From the NCBI RefSeq assembly GCF_007954265.1, contig NZ_VOLS01000023.1, positions 1 to 60,533 of the forward strand: DNA of 60,533 bases, given 5' to 3'. The stretch's first letter is position 1; every line of letters starts with the position of its first letter. This stretch comes from Colwellia sp. C1TZA3 (lineage in GTDB: Bacteria > Pseudomonadota > Gammaproteobacteria > Enterobacterales > Alteromonadaceae). Shown here piece after piece: positions 36,680 through 43,902 of this stretch. The translations under genes and the position numbers were made by a program. The notes under the pieces were generated by a model. That model saw only the letters and a list, made by a program, of their open reading frames with translations, was not told the DNA's origin and searched no databases.

Positions 36680-37579
36680 TTAAATAGTACATTTTGGCTC
36701 GACTAAACCAGTTACTCCTTGCAACTGATAAATGAATACATCGCCTGACAGTGGTTTTTGAGTAAGATCATGTTGTGACAAGCCTTGCTTTGCACTTGTT
36801 ATAATTAACCAATCTAAGTTAGGCCCGCCTAGCGCAACGCAAGAAGGTTGTGATACGGGTAGCGTTATTGAAAAGTCAATTTCACCATCGTCGTTATATC
36901 TTACCACTTTGCTACTGCCCCATTGTGCATTCCATAAGTATCCTTGTGCATCTATCGTTGAACCGTCAGGGAATGCGGATGCGTCTGTCCTAGCAAATAG
37001 GCGCTTATTAGTGATTTTGGCGGTATACTTACAAAAATCGTATTGAAAGATTTCATGTGTTAATGAATCTGAGTGATAAAGGATATCACCTGTTTTATTC
37101 CAGCATAAACCATTTGATATCTGCAAATTAGTTATTTTTTTATGACAATCTAACTGATGGTCAATACAGTACAAAGCAGCAGACTGTGTTGATATTGTTG
37201 CGCTTTCTACCATGGTACCGGCCCAAAATCGTCCTTGGCGATCTGTTTTTCCATCATTAAAACGGTTACCTACAACGTGGTATTCTGGCTGAGTAAGCCA
37301 GATTAATTGTGATGTATTGAGATCATATCGAGCAATGCCTTGCTCAAAGGCTGCAATAATTTGATTATCATTTTTAGTGAATGAAAAACTGCCCATACGT
37401 TGTGGTAAAGCAAACTTTTCTACCGCTTGATTAACGATAAAAAATCGGTATAAATTACATTTTTCAATGTCTAACCAATATATAGCCTGCTGCTCTACAT
37501 GCCATAAAACGCTTTCTCCTAACTGACATTGGCAAGGAATAATCTGAATTAGCTGAGCGGTTACGGTTTTATTGATCAT
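36680..37579 (-). CDS. SMP-30/gluconolactonase-family lactonase, probable galactonolactonase
   Basis: This family hydrolyses sugar lactones with a bound divalent metal. The 299 residues form the six-bladed propeller: LGESVLWHVEQQAIYWLDIE (21-40) has the metal glutamate, NRFNDGKTDRQGRFWAGTM has the metal asparagine, ISNGLCWN follows, and FPDGSTIDAQGYLWNAQWG has the metal aspartate. It overlaps the KDPGal aldolase gene by 11 bases and is last in the SDR-kinase-aldolase-lactonase operon, so galactono-lactone is the natural substrate; the SDR would produce it. The specificity is inferred from context. Confidence 0.88.
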   Translation of the reverse strand: MINKTVTAQLIQIIPCQCQLGESVLWHVEQQAIYWLDIEKCNLYRFFIVNQAVEKFALPQRMGSFSFTKNDNQIIAAFEQGIARYDLNTSQLIWLTQPEYHVVGNRFNDGKTDRQGRFWAGTMVESATISTQSAALYCIDHQLDCHKKITNLQISNGLCWNKTGDILYHSDSLTHEIFQYDFCKYTAKITNKRLFARTDASAFPDGSTIDAQGYLWNAQWGSSKVVRYNDDGEIDFSITLPVSQPSCVALGGPNLDWLIITSAKQGLSQHDLTQKPLSGDVFIYQLQGVTGLVEPKCTI

Positions 37580-38201
37580 TATTTATTTTAATTGCATTTA
37601 AGGTGTCGTTTAATAAGATGGCTTTATTTTTTACCATATCAAGGGTGTCATTACGCTGATATAGGCTATTACCTATGCCAAGTGCACTTGCGTCAGATGT
37701 TAGCCATTGCAGGGCATTACTTTGTGAAACACCACCAACTGGAATAATATGGACGTCATTTGGTAAAACTGATTTAAGGGCTCTAATATGAGTGAAGCCA
37801 TAAGTCTGTGCAGGAAAAATTTTCAACCACCTTGCACCGGCTTTATACGCTGACAAAGCCTCGGTAGCGGTCGCTATGCCGGGCACGACATACAAATTAT
37901 TTACGGTACAATACTCAATCAATTCCGGGTCACAATGAGGAGAAAAAATGAGTTTAGCTCCTATGTTTTCAACTTGTTTAATCTGCTCTAAACTGAGCAC
38001 AGTGCCGGCACCAACTAAACAATCTTTTGGTAATGTCATTACGAGTCTGGCAATAGACTCTAGCGCTTGAGGTGAGTTCAGGGGCACTTCAATGACTCGA
38101 ATACCTTGGGTATATAAGCATTGGGCTATTTCGACAACTTCGCTTGGAATTACACCACGTAAAATAGCAATAACAGGGTGTTTTTTAATAAACGTTTTCA
38201 A
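37569..38201 (-). CDS. dgoA: 2-dehydro-3-deoxy-6-phosphogalactonate aldolase
   Basis: This class I aldolase splits 2-keto-3-deoxy-6-phosphogalactonate into pyruvate and glyceraldehyde-3-phosphate. The 210 residues are typical. RGVIPSEVVEIAQCL, then IEVPLNSPQALESI with the conserved glutamate, GAGTVLSLEQI and the Schiff-base lysine in ARWLKIFPAQTYG are all present. The PLNSP and FPAQ motifs favour the galactonate (DgoA) branch over the gluconate (Eda) branch. It overlaps the lactonase gene by 11 bases and follows the kinase gene after 31 bases. Confidence 0.93.
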   Translation of the reverse strand: MKTFIKKHPVIAILRGVIPSEVVEIAQCLYTQGIRVIEVPLNSPQALESIARLVMTLPKDCLVGAGTVLSLEQIKQVENIGAKLIFSPHCDPELIEYCTVNNLYVVPGIATATEALSAYKAGARWLKIFPAQTYGFTHIRALKSVLPNDVHIIPVGGVSQSNALQWLTSDASALGIGNSLYQRNDTLDMVKNKAILLNDTLNAIKINNDQ

Positions 38202-38232
38202 CGTAAATCCTTACTATATCTATAATCAGTTT

Positions 38233-39192
38233 TTAGATTTTTGTGGAGGATAATGCCATTATTTTTTGATAAACAGCATTAAATCCTAACAAGGTCATCT
38301 CTGTCATTTTGCATATATTAGTTTTGATGCCATGCATATTGAGTACTTGAGAAAATTGCTGACTTAAATGTGTAGTACCTATGATAGTTATTTCACCTAG
38401 CTCTGAGAGTTGCCATTCTTCTGCATTCATTGCCGCGCGAACATCGCTACCAATAAGTAAACCTGATAGATACGAAGAGGCTTGTGAATCGGTTAACTCA
38501 CCAAAAAGTTGCTTACTCCTGACGCTAAATAAACCGTGAGTAAAGCTACCCAATTCACTTTTTAAGGTAAAGTCTGCACCTTTTTTAAAAGATGCACTAT
38601 CGAATGTAGCATGATTTTTTTTAATTAAAATACTATGGTTAGTCAATAAATCAAAGAGCTCGCCGGTCATTGCTGTTTTAAATAGTTCAATTGCCCCCGC
38701 TTTAATGAAGACCCATTTTGTATGAGTCCCGGGTAAACAAAGTAAATGGGTACCAGAAAAATGCTGTAAATTAAGTTGTAGCCATCCTAATACTTGTAAT
38801 TCTTCGCCACGCATAACATCGTAGTTATCATTTTTTAAGCGACAACTTAACCCGGGTAAAATGGTGATTTTATGACCAGAACAAACAAAGTTAGTACATT
38901 TTGATGATAAATTTCCAAGTTTGGTTGGACAGGGGAGATACTCGGTTTCTTTCCAACCAATACTTGAGCCAATTTGCCCCATCATATAGATTGGCAGCTT
39001 GCCGTGTTGTACAACCCAGTGGTCAATGCAGTCAAATAGCGTCTGTTCAAAGCTATTAACAACTTTATTGACACCTAAACCATTTGCATCATCCTTAAGG
39101 GTTAGGGTTTTATCTGTATTTACTTCACATAGAAATGCACGTAAATGGCTTGTGCCCCAATCAACGGTAATAATATAGTTATAAGCTGACAA
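38233..39192 (-). CDS. dgoK: 2-dehydro-3-deoxygalactonokinase
   Basis: DgoK phosphorylates 2-keto-3-deoxygalactonate with ATP. The 319 residues contain the DgoK signatures DWGTSHLRAFL (11-21), PIYMMGQIGSSIGW, RGEELQVLGWL and CLPGTHTKWVFIKAG, and end in a normal ASKHA-type C-terminal half with SGLLIGSDVRAA. It lies directly after the SDR gene with no gap and is followed by dgoA. It is a core gene of the De Ley-Doudoroff route. Confidence 0.93.
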   Translation of the reverse strand: MSAYNYIITVDWGTSHLRAFLCEVNTDKTLTLKDDANGLGVNKVVNSFEQTLFDCIDHWVVQHGKLPIYMMGQIGSSIGWKETEYLPCPTKLGNLSSKCTNFVCSGHKITILPGLSCRLKNDNYDVMRGEELQVLGWLQLNLQHFSGTHLLCLPGTHTKWVFIKAGAIELFKTAMTGELFDLLTNHSILIKKNHATFDSASFKKGADFTLKSELGSFTHGLFSVRSKQLFGELTDSQASSYLSGLLIGSDVRAAMNAEEWQLSELGEITIIGTTHLSQQFSQVLNMHGIKTNICKMTEMTLLGFNAVYQKIMALSSTKI

Positions 39193-39966
39193 TTATGTTC
39201 TCCCACCGTCAATTACAATGCCTTGTCCGGTGATAAGAGCACTGTCATTTGAGGCTAAAAATAATGCCAAATTAGCGACGTCTTCAGGCAATATTCTCTT
39301 TTTTAATGCCATAGATTCTGTCCATTTTTGTTCTTCTTTGCTTGTTAACCAAGTTGATAATTGGCGTTCAGTTGCCACCCAACCAGGGACAATCGCATTG
39401 ACTCTTATATTGTGTTCACCAAATTCTTTTGATAACGCTTTAGTCATACCTATTAATCCTGCTTTGGCGGTAACGTATCCGGTCATATGTTGTAGGCCAA
39501 TCAAGGCATTAATAGAACTAAAGTTGATGATGCTACCTGTTGAATTTTTTTTCATTGTTTTATAGGCAGCTTGTGCAGCAAAAAAAGCAGGATCCAAATT
39601 GACTTGCATACACTTATGCCAATCATAAGCTGAAATGTTCTCAATATCTTGACGATGATCATTGCCAACATTATTGACTAGCACATCTAAGCCGCCAAAG
39701 TGTGTCACTGCTTGGTATATTGACTCTTGTAAGGCAATTGAATCTGTAACATCAACGGTTTTATACCATAGTGTATTGTCTGATAATGGTGATAAGTCGG
39801 TGATTAATGCTTCTGCCATTTCTTTGTTTGAGTCGATAAATGCTACTTTGGCTCCTTGTGCTCTAAAGGCTTTAACCATCGAGGCGCCAATGCCACCGGC
39901 ACCTCCGGTAATAAAAACTACCTTATCTTTCAAACTTTTATATTGAGTTGATAAACTCATTATCAT
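39193..39966 (-). CDS. SDR-family sugar 1-dehydrogenase, probable D-galactose dehydrogenase
   Basis: This short-chain dehydrogenase likely oxidises D-galactose to galactono-lactone with NAD(P). The 257 residues have the cofactor motif TGGAGGIG (20-27), NNVGNDHRQ in place of the usual NNAG, and the catalytic YVTAK preceded by INFSSINAL. NN-xx-ND variants are common in galactose, arabinose and xylose dehydrogenases. It is first in the operon with dgoK, dgoA and the lactonase gene. Two starts are possible: ATG at 39966, or ATG at 39960 (protein MSLSTQ), which has GGAG at a better spacing of seven. The gene is divergent from the GntR regulator. Confidence 0.82.
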   Translation of the reverse strand: MIMSLSTQYKSLKDKVVFITGGAGGIGASMVKAFRAQGAKVAFIDSNKEMAEALITDLSPLSDNTLWYKTVDVTDSIALQESIYQAVTHFGGLDVLVNNVGNDHRQDIENISAYDWHKCMQVNLDPAFFAAQAAYKTMKKNSTGSIINFSSINALIGLQHMTGYVTAKAGLIGMTKALSKEFGEHNIRVNAIVPGWVATERQLSTWLTSKEEQKWTESMALKKRILPEDVANLALFLASNDSALITGQGIVIDGGRT

Positions 39967-40037
39967 GCTCCAAACATTTAATGTATTTAAAATAATTTTA
40001 TAGCTTTAATTTTTCATTACTATTTTTTAGCTAGATA

Positions 40038-40079
40038 AAGTTATATCATAATTGTATAGAATTAAATAAGATATAACTT
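40038..40079. promoter_or_regulatory. inverted-repeat operator between the dgo operon and its GntR regulator
   Basis: AAGTTATATC (40038-40047) and its exact complement GATATAACTT (40070-40079) are separated by 22 bases. The second overlaps a smaller palindrome, AATAAG-N6-CTTATT (40065-40082). The position in the 140-base divergent gap suits binding by the GntR protein. Confidence 0.6.
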
Positions 40080-40108
40080 ATTAATGATACCAGTCGGAAC
40101 ACTATTAA

Positions 40109-40807
40109 ATGAAACCGTCACCTAGACAAAATTTAACACATCAACTTACCTACGATTTAGGCATTGCGATTGTTGAGGGTACTTACCCTGTTGGTGGAGG
40201 TTTGCCTTCAGAAGCTGATTTATGTGTGCAGTATAATGTTAGCCGCAGCTCTACTCGTGAAGCAGTAAAAATGCTCTCTGCAAAAGGGCTGATTTCTTCT
40301 CGTCCTAAGCAAGGCATTAGGGTGTTACCTGAAAACAGCTGGAACATGTTTGATACTGACGTATTAACCTGGATATTGAGTAGCAAGCCATCACTAGCTT
40401 TATTAAAAGAATTCACTCAGGTTAGATTGGCTATAGAGCCTCAAGCAGCAGCACTTGCAGCAATGAACGCAACTTACGAGCAATTGGAAGATATTGAAAA
40501 AGCCTTGTCTCGAATGGTTGAAGCCGATCAAGGTTTAGATGATCCACTCGATGCTGATATTGCTTTTCATACCAGTATACTCGTTGCTAGTGGCAATCGG
40601 TTTTTTGTGCAGCTTACTGAGTTTATCGGTACCGCATTAAGGGTGAGTATTCGATATACCAATAAAATTAAGGGTGTGCCAGGAGCTGATGTAAAAAAAC
40701 ATGCAGACATTCTAAATACTATTAAATCGCGTAACCCAGATCGAGCACGCGATGCCGTGACAGCAATTTTAGACGAAGCCTTGGAGCTAATTGATTCACA
40801 GCTTTAA
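40109..40807 (+). CDS. GntR-family (FadR subfamily) regulator, probable galactonate regulator
   Basis: The 232 residues begin with a GntR winged helix (8-75), including LPSEADLCVQYNVSRSSTRE and AVKMLSAKGLISSRPKQGIR. An FCD effector domain follows, with the metal-binding pattern DADIAFHTSIL near residue 150 and a later histidine in KKHADIL. DgoR-like regulators have this structure and sense galactonate or KDGal. It is divergent from the SDR-dgoK-dgoA-lactonase operon with a clear inverted repeat between them, so it very likely represses that operon. The effector is inferred. Confidence 0.88.
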   Translation: MKPSPRQNLTHQLTYDLGIAIVEGTYPVGGGLPSEADLCVQYNVSRSSTREAVKMLSAKGLISSRPKQGIRVLPENSWNMFDTDVLTWILSSKPSLALLKEFTQVRLAIEPQAAALAAMNATYEQLEDIEKALSRMVEADQGLDDPLDADIAFHTSILVASGNRFFVQLTEFIGTALRVSIRYTNKIKGVPGADVKKHADILNTIKSRNPDRARDAVTAILDEALELIDSQL

Positions 40808-40816
40808 TCTTTTGAA

Positions 40817-40866
40817 ATCACTCATTAGACATTTTCATTGCTAATGAGTGATCGAAGCATTTTTAC
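40817..40866. terminator. hairpin between the convergent gntR and malQ genes
   Basis: The stem ATCACTCATTAG / CTAATGAGTGAT (12 pairs, 12-base loop) is followed after a few bases by TTTTT. Confidence 0.65.
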
Positions 40867-40895
40867 GTAAATAATATCGCAATGAGTAACTCTAT

Positions 40896-43094
40896 TTATT
40901 TTGGCCTCGCTATATTCATCGCTTGGGCTATTTTCTTTACTGAACTTGTTTGAGAAAAATCTTCTAGTGCTACCGGTAACTTTTGTAGCCAATTAGGGTG
41001 TTGATCTATGGTGCCTGGAATATTCACTTGTTCTGGTACTTCCAAGGCATCTTCCAGTGGAATAAGTTGAATATGGCTAGGTGAAGTGGCTAAATACTTT
41101 TGTACAGCAGTGCTTAGTTCAGTGTTCATCATTGCAGGCTCAAGTTGTGGTGCTTGGCTCATATCGATTACCTGTAGATCGGCTAAAGCCGCAAGCAGGT
41201 TTTCACGTTCACTGGCTCGTGCATGTCTGTCAGCATCTCCGGCTTCATCATTAGGATAAAGATTAAGTTGTTGACGCCACTGTAAATCTCGCCCTTGCCA
41301 CCAACCAGCTAATGTTGCGGTGTCATGTGTGGCAACAGTTATCACTGATTGAGTGGGGAAATTTTCAGGGCGTTTGAATAAACCAGACTGCCAACGCTCA
41401 AAAAACAATACCTTGAAGGATAAAAGGCCTGCATTTTGAATAGTTTCACTAAACCCTTCAGGCACATTACCCAGGTCTTCACCAATCACTACGCACTTAT
41501 TACGACGAGACTCTAAGGCGATAACCCGTAAAATATCATCCCAAGGAAAATTAATATAAACACCTTCATTGGCTGCCATGCCAGGTGCTACCCAATATTG
41601 ACGCATTAAGCCTAATATATGGTCAATACGCAAAGCACCGGCATATTGCATACTGCTACGAAGTGCTTTTACTAACGGCTGATAGCCCTGTTTTTGTAAT
41701 GCGACAGGGTTGATAGGCGTTAATCCCCAATTTTGTCCTAGCGGGTTCATACCATCTGGTGGGGCGCCAATTGAAGCGCCAGCAACATAAACCTCTTTAT
41801 CAGACCAAACATCAAAACCTGAGCCATCGCAGCCCACGGCTAAGTCGAGATATAAGCCAATCGCCATATCTTTGTCGATTGTATATTGAGTGACTGCACT
41901 CAATTGTTTATGTGCTATCCATTGTAAGAAACAAAAATACTCAATGCGTGTCGCATGAGAGAGTTGAAATTTATGTACTTCTTCACTATCTGGATCTTGA
42001 AAATTGGTTGGCCAATCGGGCCAACCATAGGTATTTTCATCAGCCAAATTAAAATATTCATACAAGGTATCAAACGTTGCAAAACGTTGTAAGTCATGAC
42101 CATTTGTTTTTTTAAAATGCTCAAACTCTACTGACATTTTTTTATAACAATCGGTTTTATTGGCACGGGTATCTTGGTGATAAAAATCTTCAAACAATAA
42201 TTCGGTGATTTCAAACTTAAGTTTTGCGACCGCAGGATAATCAATTAAATTACTTGCTTTAGCATCAGCAACGTTTTGTTGAAAGGCTTTACTTTTTACT
42301 TTTGTTTGTGCGAGTTCACAGCGCTCAAAGTTTGGTATTTTGCTTACATCAATATAAAGCGGGTTTAAAAAGCAACGACTCGATGGCGAATAAGGGCTTC
42401 GGTGTGCAGGATTTTGTTGATAAAGCGGATGCAATGGATTTAATCCAATAGTCGAGGCTTGATGCTGCGCTGATTTTTCAACAAGATTATATAAATCAGT
42501 AAAATCTCCCATTCCCCAGTTTTTTTTACTACGCAGTGAATATAATTGGGCTGTGTAACCCCATACTTTATTAACTGAAGCCTCTTGAGCGCTGTAACAG
42601 GTTTTAGGTGCATAGAGTAGCGGACAACTAGCTTGATCATCACCAAAGCTGATAGTCAGTTGGTAATAACCTTGTTCAAATGTAGGTAAAATTAATAAAT
42701 ATTGGCAATATTGTGTTTTACCTATTTTTGTCTCCGCAATAACTTGCATGTTGTCAACGTTAATAGAGCCTACAACTTCATTGCCTATTTCACTTCCTAC
42801 TTCAGGTGTTACCTTCCAATTGAGTAGTAACTTGCCAATTTTAGGCAGACTTACTTTAATCGCATGTTGTTGGTCTTCAAGTTTGGCAATATGAACAACG
42901 GGTAATATATTAAGCCACTGACTTTGCTTTAAATATTCAATTGATGTAGTTAATGAATCGTCATCCAATTCGAAGCCCATTGCTTTTAACAAGGCTCGTT
43001 TAGCTTGGTCTTTAGCGTGTACACGATCGCCAAATGCTCCGGTGTAACTTGAGTGAAAACCTACTATATCGGCTAACTGTTCGATGAGACTCAT
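40896..43094 (-). CDS. malQ: 4-alpha-glucanotransferase (amylomaltase)
   Basis: MalQ transfers glucan chains between maltodextrins, recycling the short chains left by glycogen breakdown. From the ATG at 43094 the protein has 732 residues. GH77 motifs are present: the nucleophile in YAGALRIDHILGLMRQYW, the acid/base in VVIGEDLGNVPEGF, and VATHDTATLAGWWQGRD. An N-terminal domain of about 200 residues precedes the barrel, as in E. coli MalQ. The frame stays open 54 codons further upstream, but those residues lack family similarity, and AAGAGAG stands five bases before the chosen ATG. It is divergent from the CBM48/glycogen genes. Confidence 0.95.
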   Translation of the reverse strand: MSLIEQLADIVGFHSSYTGAFGDRVHAKDQAKRALLKAMGFELDDDSLTTSIEYLKQSQWLNILPVVHIAKLEDQQHAIKVSLPKIGKLLLNWKVTPEVGSEIGNEVVGSINVDNMQVIAETKIGKTQYCQYLLILPTFEQGYYQLTISFGDDQASCPLLYAPKTCYSAQEASVNKVWGYTAQLYSLRSKKNWGMGDFTDLYNLVEKSAQHQASTIGLNPLHPLYQQNPAHRSPYSPSSRCFLNPLYIDVSKIPNFERCELAQTKVKSKAFQQNVADAKASNLIDYPAVAKLKFEITELLFEDFYHQDTRANKTDCYKKMSVEFEHFKKTNGHDLQRFATFDTLYEYFNLADENTYGWPDWPTNFQDPDSEEVHKFQLSHATRIEYFCFLQWIAHKQLSAVTQYTIDKDMAIGLYLDLAVGCDGSGFDVWSDKEVYVAGASIGAPPDGMNPLGQNWGLTPINPVALQKQGYQPLVKALRSSMQYAGALRIDHILGLMRQYWVAPGMAANEGVYINFPWDDILRVIALESRRNKCVVIGEDLGNVPEGFSETIQNAGLLSFKVLFFERWQSGLFKRPENFPTQSVITVATHDTATLAGWWQGRDLQWRQQLNLYPNDEAGDADRHARASERENLLAALADLQVIDMSQAPQLEPAMMNTELSTAVQKYLATSPSHIQLIPLEDALEVPEQVNIPGTIDQHPNWLQKLPVALEDFSQTSSVKKIAQAMNIARPK

Positions 43095-43161
43095 GCAAAC
43101 TCTCTTTAATTGTGAAATAAAATTACATATTGTTGTAATTTTAACAATGTATAGGTTAGAA

Positions 43162-43252
43162 TTACAACAAATAAAGCTTTGATTTTGACGTTTATTAGCG
43201 GTATATTTATTAAATGTAATTTTTTTACATAAATTTACAACAAAAATAAAGC
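43162..43252. promoter_or_regulatory. malQ-CBM48 divergent promoter region with paired motif
   Basis: The motif TTACAACAAATAAAGC (43162-43177) recurs as TTACAACAAAAATAAAGC (43235-43252), 73 bases apart. A further inverse copy, TTGTAAT, with its partner ATTACA lies near 43124-43139. These look like binding sites for a regulator of glucan metabolism, but no known consensus matches. Confidence 0.45.
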
Positions 43253-43301
43253 ACAATCAGTGATGTTAAATTAATTAGTGCATGATTAATGGAGAATAAC
43301 A

Positions 43302-43598
43302 ATGCTAACTAAGAAATTTTTTAAAACCAAAGATGAAGCTGAAGTAACTTTTGAATTTAATAGAAGTGATGTAACTACAGCTGCATTGGTTGGTGATTTT
43401 AATGACTGGCAAGCTATTGAAATGAAGTTTAATAAAAAATCAAAGAGTTTTAAAACCAAGCTGAGATTACCTAAAGGGGGCATTTTCCATTTTCGTTACC
43501 TTTTAAATAATACTGAGTGGGAAAATGATTATCAAGCTGACCAATACCTAGCTAATGAATTTGGCACTGAGAATAGTGTAGTAGATACAACAGTTTAA
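43302..43598 (+). CDS. stand-alone CBM48 (glycogen-binding, isoamylase N-domain-like) protein
   Basis: The 98-residue protein is a single carbohydrate-binding module of family 48, related to the AMPK beta glycogen-binding domain and the N-domains of branching and debranching enzymes. VTFEFNRSDVTTAALVGDFN and DWQAIEMKFNKKS carry the conserved GDFNDW core, and GIFHFRYLLNNTEWENDYQ is the second half of the fold. It has no catalytic domain or signal peptide. It is the first gene on the plus strand of the glycogen cluster, with GGAGA before the ATG. It may target another protein to glycogen or sense glycogen; this is inference. Confidence 0.88.
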   Translation: MLTKKFFKTKDEAEVTFEFNRSDVTTAALVGDFNDWQAIEMKFNKKSKSFKTKLRLPKGGIFHFRYLLNNTEWENDYQADQYLANEFGTENSVVDTTV

Positions 43599-43902
43599 AA
43601 CGCAAATAATGTTATAAATATGTTCATTAAGCCTTTGTTTTTATTTCATATACTAAATGAATTAAATTATTGACCAAAATTCAATGGCTGTAATTGATTA
43701 GGGTATGGAGCCCGTAAGTAGAATAATGCAGGAGCAATTACGAGTAATAGCGAGCCTGTATGATTGCACTCAATGAAGTTTACTATGTAAAGCATTTGAG
43801 GATGATCAATTAATTAGTCTTTTTGGTATTAAATACTTTATGCAAGATGGCATTTTACGATAAATTAAACGATAGTCAGCTATCTTTCGTTACTGGAGAA
43901 AC
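43599..43902. other. gap between the CBM48 gene and glgX
   Basis: This 304-base gap has a short remnant resembling the right end of a family B-type repeat (GATCAATTAATTAGTCTTTT then TGGTATTA, near 43804-43831). No gene, RNA or terminator could be supported. A promoter for the glgX-led operon is expected just before 43903. Confidence 0.4.

Noticed and set aside
43094-43256. Extended N-terminus of MalQ (54 extra codons)
   Set aside because: The extra residues show no family similarity and cover the promoter region. The ATG at 43094 has a good ribosome-binding site.
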